Origin: Heliopora coerulea
Lineage: Eukaryota; Cnidaria; Anthozoa; Scleralcyonacea; Helioporidae
DNA length: 64,000 nucleotides
NCBI GenBank assembly: GCA_030142905.1
Contig: JASJOG010000416.1
Coordinates: forward strand, 124,001-188,000
Direction: 5' to 3'
Numbering within the stretch: the first letter of the stretch is position 1; each line of letters starts with the position of its first letter. Of the stretch, positions 57,200 to 64,000 are shown piece by piece. The translations under genes were made by a program, and so were the position numbers. The notes below the pieces were generated by a model. The model saw nothing but the letters and a program-made list of their open reading frames with translations, searched no databases and was not told the DNA's origin.

Positions 57200-57530
57200 A
57201 CCTGAAAACAAACAGCACGTTTTAAGAATCCGAATTTTTGAAGTTTTGAAGTTATTTGTACGGGATAAACCTGTCCGCTATCTACGTTGTTCTCCCTAGA
57301 GGTGCGGTAAGGATCACTCCTCATTGGTCTAGTGTTACTACTGGAGGAAACCGGAGTACCCGGAGAAAACCTGCGATGTTTGGTAGAGTCGAACTGGACA
57401 AAACTCTTCTCACATGTGACCAAGGTAACTTTAATCAGATAACCGCACGGAGCCGGAATCAAACTCTAGTCACAGTGGTGAAAGACACGTACACTACCAC
57501 CTTGCCACCAGCACCCCCATATTAAGTTTT
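57200..57530. repeat. Dispersed repeat containing ACCGGAGTACCCGGAGAAAA
   Basis: A block with the string ACCCGGAGAAAACC followed by a short moderately open frame. Similar strings are dispersed in marine invertebrate genomes as far as I recall; no protein family assigned. Confidence 0.3.
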
Positions 57531-57911
57531 GATTTAGTCTTTTCTGCGCATTGGAGCGGAAGGATCTTGATAGATTCTCAATATTTATCGTTCAAACTTT
57601 AAATTAAAGTGAAATAATCAGAATGGTTGGAGTACTGCCGAAATGTGAGAGTAGTTATCTAACGTTTCGAGCGAAGGCCTTTCTTCAGAGAGAAAAATCA
57701 TGGTCATGTGACAACAAATGGCCAATCCGATTAGAAAAATGAAAACAAATGTAAATGAGATGGTGGCTCGTCACTTGCCTAAAATATAGCCGATCAGCAA
57801 ACCAGGTGGATGTTTCAAATATAATGTAGGTGTGTGAAAGCTAAACACAAAAAGCTAAGTAGCTATTGTTACGCCCATCCGTGCAAAGCAAAAACGTTAG
57901 CCCCAAATCGA

Positions 57912-58412
57912 TTAAGTAAATAAAAAACGTTCGTTGAGTCTATGAGGGTGAATGGTTCCAATTGTAAAGATGAGACGGTTTTCCTGTTTTTTGCGACTTT
58001 TATTACCGCAAAAAATTTGGGAGATGGCACAAACTTTCATGTCCGAAAGAGAATGATTGGCACTATTAAAATGTCGGGCGACAGGTTTGTCGACGTCTCC
58101 ATTCCTTACGGAGCGAAGATGTTCGGCAAATCTGTCGGATAAACGTCTTCCCGTTTCTTCAACGTAGAGTAGACCACATCTGCTGCACGAAATGCAGTAA
58201 ATGAGGTTGGAGACACATATGAAAGAATGTCGAATAACAAAATTAGATTTAGGTCCCGAAATGCATGTAGAGGCGTTAAGAAATGAGCACGTGTTGCAGC
58301 GGGTCCGAGAACAAGGAAAAGTACCTGCTGGCGGCGAAAGATTTTGTCTAAGGGCGTTATGAACTAAACTGTCCCGAATGTTTTTATTGCGTCGAAAAGA
58401 GATTAAAGTCAA
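57912..58412 (-). pseudogene. Penelope-like GIY-YIG endonuclease domain
   Basis: 166-codon open frame: RRNKNIRDSLVHNALRQ, the cysteine pair region CSRTRCNTCSFLNAS, then LIYCISCSRCGLLYVEETGR (GIY-YIG core with the second YIG changed to YVE), RFAEHLRSVRNGDVDKPVAR and a C-terminal KKQENRLIFTIGTIHPHRLN. Order and spacing match the C-terminal endonuclease of Penelope-like elements. The reverse transcriptase part is missing, so it is a fragment even though this frame is open. Confidence 0.85.
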
Positions 58413-58770
58413 TCATTCTATTTCGGAGATGAAAGTTTGTGCCATCTCCCAAATTTTTGGCAGTAATAATAGTCGCAAAAGACAGGAAAAGCGTGTCATC
58501 TTTAAAATTGGAACCATTCACCCTCATGGACTCAACGAACGTTTTTCATTTACTTAATTGCTTTGTGGCTAATGTATTTGCTTTGCACGGATGGGCGTAA
58601 CAATAGCTACTTAGCTCTTTTGTGTTTAGCTCTCACTCACCCATATTATATTTGACACACCCACCTGGTTTGCTGATCGGCTATATTTTAGGCTAGTGAC
58701 GAGCCACCATCTCATTTACATTTGTTTTCATTTTTCTATTCGGATTGGCCATTTGTTGTCACATGACCAT

Positions 58771-58773
<3 letters not shown>

Positions 58774-58844
<71 letters not shown>

Positions 58845-58845
58845 T
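58774..58845. repeat. (AC)n(AT)n microsatellite
   Basis: Pure AC dinucleotides (about 22 units) run directly into AT dinucleotides (about 13 units). Confidence 0.95.
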
Positions 58846-59221
58846 CCGTGTATTTTGATCCTTCCATATTTTTTCTCTTTGACAAATGGCCTTCGCTCGA
58901 AACGTTAGATAACTACTCTCACATTTCGGCAGTACTCAGACCTTTCTGATTATTTCACTTCGATTTCCACACTGCCTACGCACCACTCCATTTTTTTTTT
59001 ACTCCATTTTTATTTCAAACTTTAAATTACTTTTATAAACTTCAGATGCGAAAAGAAAGATTTTTCTCGCTTTCTTGACCAAAATTCTGTAATTCTCAGC
59101 ACTGTCCTCTCTCTAAGTCTCTTTCGTGATGATAGACATGTGTACTACTACTGAACAGCGGCACTCATTTAAAAATTTCAATTATTAGTCGACATATCTA
59201 CCAGGCTAGGTAAGGCTAGGT

Positions 59222-59452
59222 AAAGCCTGCTTCTCATATAATCGTAAAGATCGTGCGATGGTCGCACGGTTCTTATGATAATATGAGAACCAGTCTTGAA
59301 AGAAGACTCCAAACCTACTTCCACGACTGCCACAATCTTCGCGATAACAGGTTTATGCTGTCATAATCGTACGATAATCGCACGACTAAAAACCTTGTAT
59401 CCTGCAACTATCGCACAATCTTTGAGTTTATATGAGAACCAGGCTTAAGGAA
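59222..59452. mobile_element. MITE with GCCTG-TTCTCATAT ends
   Basis: About 230 bp with inverted ends AAAGCCTGCTTCTCATATAA and TATATGAGAACCAGGCTTAA. Internal sequence repeats ATCGTGCGA/TCGCACGA palindromes. Superfamily not determined. Confidence 0.6.
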
Positions 59453-59459
59453 GAAGTAT

Positions 59460-60049
59460 TATGGAGACTGATGAAGGCTGAAGTCCTTAACCGGCTGAAA
59501 GTCGAAAAATGTATGATTTACGTGGCATTCTAAGACAAGTGTAGTCTCCAAACCAGAGACCTATCCAGAACAGACGAGTGGCCACAGTAAATCTAACGGG
59601 CGAACATCAAGTAAAAATTTGAGCGGGTACATCTTGAATACTTGAACATCTTATGTTGTACACTTGTAATTGTACGAACAAAGTTTGAAAATATTTGATA
59701 AATATATTACTTTAAAAGTTGGGTTGTCCTAGTGTTGGCTCAGGGTTTTTTAAGGGCCCTCACCCCCAGACCTCCCCGGTAGTTACGTCATTGCGCCAGA
59801 TTATTTTCTTTATCTGTTTTTACACATGTCTTGCTTAAAATTCTTCCTCGAGATGAAGAGCCATCTTCGTAGTTTTTTGTTCTAGGATTCGCAGTATCCA
59901 TTTGTTACCCATTTGCTTCGAAATAGCCATTCGGCTTCCTTATGGACGAGCGATTGTTATGTTTTAAATTCGTTCGGATTTTTGTCTCGCGAACAACAAC
60001 GCTCCAAGATTTCGAGGTTTCAAGGAAGTTCTAGGTTTTGTTTCAGACG
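59460..60049. other. Spacer, no gene seen
   Basis: No coding or repeat family recognised beyond low-level AT richness. Confidence 0.4.
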
Positions 60050-60790
60050 CTAAGGTAGCCATCCGACAGATTTGAAACTAGTTGAAGAGGAAGTTAAGAT
60101 GGAAAAATTGTTGGCAGTTACCCGCTCAATGGTGATGAGAAATGGCGGAAAGTGAGTGTCTGCCCAACTTCTTACCAGTCAAGGCCGCTCACTTTGGCGG
60201 ACATTCACTTTCCCGACAGACTTTCAGACACTCACTTATGTCGGCATGATTGGCCAACATACAATGCCTCACAGCATTGACGCTCAAATAAATTGACGAT
60301 TATTTAAGCTTCAATGCTGTGACGCATTGTATGTTGGCCAAACATGCCGACATTTACACACGCGCATCTCGGACCACAAGACATGGGAATATCGGCTTTG
60401 ACTGGTAAGAAGGCGGCCATACACTCACTTTTCGCCACTTCCCGTCACCATTTCCCATCATTGGTCATCCAGTAACTGCCAACAATTTTTCTATCTTAAC
60501 CTCCTCTTCAACTATTTTCGAATTCCTCGTGAGAGAAAGCCTCCTCATTAATAAACTCAAACCCTCCTTTAACGCTACCATAGCTTCCTACCCACTTTTC
60601 TTGTTTTGAATTAGTAATTACGGTTATTTTAATTTTAAACCACTTGGAACGTTAAACGATAATTTACTCTAACGGCATTTGTAATTTTATAACTTATCTC
60701 CTTTGCATGTAATATATACCCGTTTGTCATAAAAATTTTCCACACTCTGATGATGTTGCGAGACACAACGAAACGTTAGAATTCAAAATA
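60050..60790 (+). mobile_element. Penelope-like GIY-YIG fold-back fragment
   Basis: Inverted arms 60085-60265 and 60295-60515 (TTAAGATGGAAAAATTGTTGGCAGTTAC-type left end with its inverse). The right arm encodes ALYVGQTCRHLHTRISDHK, a GIY-YIG core (YVGQT-R-L-R--H). It ends with GATGATGTTGCGAGACACAA then CGAAACGTTAGAAT, a typical Penelope-type 3' end. Confidence 0.65.
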
Positions 60791-61520
60791 TGTCAAAACA
60801 CTTCAACTTATTTTCTTCTGGGCATTAATTTTTATTATTAAGATTAGTCGGACAAATATTTGTGAAGTGACTTTCTCGATACCCTCTAGCCAAGGTGGAA
60901 TAAGTCCTTAAAATTGGCACCACGCCTCCTTTCATTGTTTGTACCCTCATTATTTTTGCATTATTCTCTCGCTTTTTTTTAAGTTCTTGATGTCCTATAT
61001 ACTGAACAATGTCCGCTCAAGTTTTAACTCTTCCCTGGAAATATCAGTCTTCCATTGCTTTACTCAGGCTAACTCCAGACGATTTAACCCGTCAAAGGGA
61101 GACATCCTGGCTGGAAAGGGTTAAAATAAATGTTAATTAAAACCTTTGTCGATTAACTCTCTCCCAATACGATAAATTTGCTATTATTTTGCCCTGGCTA
61201 ACGATCGAAGATTTTACTCGATAAGGGAAGAGATATTGTAGGGAAGAGTCTGCAAATGAATTCTCCAAGACTCACTTGAACTGATGTCATATCAATATTC
61301 AAATAATATCTTCCTCCATGTTTTTCTAGTTAATCAGATTCCATGACTTGGTTGAGCTTGAGGTGAACGAACAGACATCTCATCTTTCTTTCAAACGTAA
61401 AATGAATTGAACAGCTAGGTGATCTTGTGTGAGATTTGGAAGCGTCGATCTTTGGTCAAACTGAGTGTCTTATTTCGATAGCAGTGCTTGAAATCCGGAC
61501 AAAGAAGTTGGATTGGACTG

Positions 61521-64000
61521 ATGATGGGTAATTCTGGTTACAATTTGCTGCTTACTTTGGGATTTATCATTTGGATTTACCCTTGTACATTAAGCGAAGG
61601 TAAGACGTTTAAGGACATAACTAAACACTTTGTGAATGAATCCGATTTGTTTACAATTCTCTCTTCCTTCGTGTTTTCTACAATACCGACCTAGTTTCAC
61701 GTCAGGACTCACACTTACAGCTGATCAGCCCATTGAACCACGAAGGCTTACAACCGGACTTGAAACAGAACAATCGAAAACTATTTCTAGTAATGAACTA
61801 AGTCGGTCAATTACCTCAACCTCGATAACTACGATGGTTATCATTCAAATCAAATACAGGGTGTCCCAAAAAAATGTATACAGAATTTGAATGATTATAA
61901 ATACCATGTTATCAAGGCATATCTAAGTTTTATAACCCAAGTTAAAGAAGACAAGCGTAGAATTTTTTGAGTTATCGCAGGTGTTCGAACTGATGACCGT
62001 TCTGGTCCAGGCACTGCTGATAACGCGGACAGATGGAATTGCAAACATTACGAATTATGATCATTTCATTTGATATTTGGGTGCATTCTCTATCAATTGC
62101 TGCTCTCAACTCATGGATTGTTACAGGTTTTGTGCTACAAACCTTATCTTTGACGTATCCCCATAAAAATAGTCCACAGGCGCTAGGTCTGGTGAACGTG
62201 GGGGGAATTCAATGCTATACCTTCACCCAATCCATCTGTTCGGCAGATTTTCGTAAGTTAGGCTCTCATATCACGATGGTAGTGGGAAGGTGCTCCATCT
62301 TGCTGGAAATAAAACTCCTCATCTCCAAATTGCTTACGAATGCGTGGCATTTGAAAGAAAGTTTGTTATAGTGAGTTATCATCATTCAAAGTGTGTATAC
62401 ATTTTTTTGGGAGACCCTGTAGTACTGTTCTTCAACATTTTGTATCAACCCGTTGTGATAATGAACTTGATGACGAAGACACCAAATTTTCAAAGATTAG
62501 GGAGCTAGCTTTTGTGAATTTGGAAGAGGTGACATGGTTGGCATCGCACAATCCCGCATTATATAAGAAAATTCGTAAATTAACCATGAATACACAATAC
62601 AATACAGTAAAAGCAACCCAATACATTACAGTGCAAATAAAAGAAATAAAAACTAAGATAAAATGAAATTGAAATGAAACTACATTAAACTAAAATAAAA
62701 AAATGGCATTAAGGTAAAGGAAATCTGAAATGAAATATGAACAGAATAAAGTAAAATCGAAATAAAAATAAAATAAAATGAAATAAAAATAAAATGAAAT
62801 ATAATGAACTGTGATAAAACAAAAATAAATTATAAACAAAATATTGTGTTTGGGTTACAACCAAATCAAAAATCTCATGAAACAAACAGGTCACGTGCCA
62901 TTTTTTGTTAATTTATAGTTTAAGAAAAAAATGTGTGAACGTACCCAGTATGACATCAGATGTTCAAGTGGCACAATCCGAATGATCGAAGAGGTTTATG
63001 GGCTTACTGTGGGCCAAGAATTTTGTGGCGAAAAACTTAGGAGAAATTGCACTTTGTCTGCCTATTGCTATATTTTTGATAAAATAAACAGGCACTCTTC
63101 AAACCAAAGGTGAGCAGTTAGTGATGCCCTGGTGGGTGACAATGATCCTTGTCCTCCAGGACACCATCTTGTTTTGCTTGGAGATGAATAATGCAGGATG
63201 TTCCGAGATAGAGAAACCAATCAGATTGCGCAATAAACGCTGTTCACCTGATAGGTATATGCTAAATGGTTCTAAAACCTGGCGTAAAAAAAAGGAAATA
63301 GTGACAAAAAATTGAAAAAACCAAAAAGAATAAGTTAAGATAAGAAAAAAATAAAGTAAAAGTAAAGATAGAGAGAAGACTTAATTTGAAATTACATTAA
63401 ACCAAAAAATGGAAATAAGATAAACTGAAAAGAAGGTAAAAAGAAGATAATAGAATAAGTTGGAGAGTTAAGTGAAATTAAGATCAAATGAATGTCAGTG
63501 TTAGAATGAAAATCACATGTAATGTGAGATAAAAAGAAATATAATTAGAATAAAAATAAAAATAAAATGAATATAATTTATTAGGATCAGTAATTGTGAT
63601 AAAAGATAATTCTGTATAGGTTACAATCATGTCACACAATCCCATCCAGCAACTAGTCACATTGCAATTATTTTGCATTTATAGTTCAAAAAGAAATTAT
63701 GTGTGAAGACGGCGCGATCAACATCACATGTTCAAGTGGCACAATCCGAATGATCGAAGTGATTTATGGTCGTACTGTGGGCCAAGACGTTTGTGGGCAA
63801 AAGCCTACTAAAAACTGCACTTTGTCTGCCTATTGCTATATTTTTGATAAAATAAACGGGCGCTCTTCAAGCCAAATGCAGAAAGTTAATAATTCCCTGG
63901 TGGATGGCAATGATCCTTGTCCTGGTGAATCTAAATATCTGGTGGTGAAATACAGATGTGGTCAGTGGAGAGCTCCTTCATCAGGTAAGTACACAATTGA
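61521..64000 (+). CDS. Receptor copy 3, 5' part only (runs off the window)
   Basis: Two exons are visible: 61521-61599 (signal peptide, MMGNSGYNLLLTLGFIIWIYP) and 63685-63984 (SUEL domain), both open and phase 1, with normal donors GAAG/GTAAGA and CAG/GTAAGT. Between them is the same relic SUEL exon. Intron 1 carries a mariner fragment absent from the other copies. The rest, presumably FTP to tail, lies beyond the window. Exon 1 resembles copy 1 while the SUEL exon resembles copy 2. Confidence 0.8.
61857..62419 (-). mobile_element. Truncated mariner/IS630-type element in copy 3 intron 1
   Basis: 563 bp with ends CAGGGTGTCCCAAAAAAATG and TTTTTTTGGGAGACCCTG, flanked by TA (61855, 62420). Copies 1 and 2 have the single-TA empty site (CAAATAGTACTAT). 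On the minus strand it keeps broken parts of a DDE transposase: QQDGAPSHYHRD and LFLWGYVKDKV, then ECTQISNEMI and RYQQCLDQNGHQFE. The N-terminal DNA-binding part is deleted. Confidence 0.85.
62919..63210 (+). pseudogene. Copy 3 relic SUEL lectin exon
   Basis: Third instance of the decayed exon. In phase 1 it meets TAA immediately after the acceptor (TTTATAG at 62912-62918) and also has the shared TGA after SSNQR, so it cannot contribute coding sequence. Confidence 0.75.
63685..63984 (+). CDS. Copy 3 exon 2: SUEL lectin domain
   Basis: 300 nt, open, phase 1 to phase 1. IEVIYGR and DPCPGESKYLVVKYRC are seen. It is closer to copy 2 than to copy 1 (shares the GRTVGQDVC and INITCS segments) with private changes at QMQ and VDGND. 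Confidence 0.86.

Larger units (their letters stand above)
57600..58990. mobile_element. Head-to-head Penelope-like 3' ends (palindromic)
   Basis: Two Penelope-like 3' ends in opposite orientation. Left arm (57600-58050) and right arm (58425-58975) share TTTCGAGCGAAGG-type ends, ATTTGTTGTCACATGACCAT, CTAAGTAGCTATTGTTACGC and the C-terminal coding end. The coding sequence of the minus copy covers 57912-58412; the plus copy retains only its last 45 or so codons. An (AC)n(AT)n microsatellite interrupts the right arm at 58774-58845. Confidence 0.8.
61288..64000 (+). repeat. Segmental duplication, unit C (partial)
   Basis: Homology to the other units begins about 230 bp upstream of the exon 1 ATG, inside the presumed promoter/5' UTR, and runs to the window end. 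The Polinton/Penelope left flank of units A and B is missing here. Confidence 0.8.

Noticed and set aside
57256..57525. 89-codon plus-strand frame with TTGGNRSTRRKP
   Set aside because: Lies in a dispersed repeat block and has a coincidental opposite-strand frame; no family recognised.

Overview
The window looks like an animal nuclear genome, most likely a cnidarian and probably an anthozoan such as a stony coral or sea anemone. The evidence is AT-rich sequence, split genes with standard GT-AG introns, SUEL, fucolectin-like and SRCR ectodomain exons, and abundant Penelope-like, Tc1/mariner, pogo-like, hAT-like and tRNA-SINE repeats with Polinton-like relics. The cnidarian assignment is inference from gene and repeat content. 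No operon, rRNA gene, CRISPR array or convincing functional tRNA was seen.

The core is a plus-strand tandem array of one receptor gene. Copy 1 (6123-19257) is complete: nine exons, a clean 818-residue reading frame, and uniform phase-1 junctions except one. The product reads signal peptide, SUEL (rhamnose-binding-type) lectin, fucolectin-type FTP/F5-8C lectin, two six-cysteine SRCR domains, discoidin, fibronectin III, one membrane helix, and a short tail with two YxxL motifs ten residues apart (ITAM-like). Copy 2 (36996-51615) has the same nine exons but carries a 1-bp T-run frameshift in the discoidin exon. Copy 3 (61521 to the window edge) shows only exon 1 and the SUEL exon. A fourth, orphan signal-peptide exon lies at 28068-28146. 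Every copy carries a dead duplicate of the SUEL exon in intron 1.

Layout: 1-5700 holds Polinton-like and Penelope-like relics upstream of copy 1. 6123-19257 is receptor copy 1, and 19258-21382 is its duplicated 3' flank. 21383-28700 is unique sequence with a LINE fragment, pogo-like and SINE repeats and the orphan exon. 28704-36950 is the duplicate of the left flank with new insertions (hairpin element, hAT, Penelope end, complete Tc1). 36996-51615 is copy 2, and 51616-53482 is its flank. 53483-61287 is unique sequence with a tyrosine-phosphatase pseudogene and Penelope fold-backs. 61288-64000 is copy 3. The segmental duplicate of about 30 kb lets many insertions be read against their empty sites.

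How it fits together: the array looks like a young, expanding family of cell-surface lectin/scavenger receptors. By hand comparison the SUEL, FTP and second SRCR exons of copies 1 and 2 differ at about a fifth or more of residues, while the discoidin exons are almost identical, which suggests diversification of ligand-binding surfaces. Together with the paired YxxL tail this makes an innate recognition receptor the best hypothesis. Function is inferred from architecture only.
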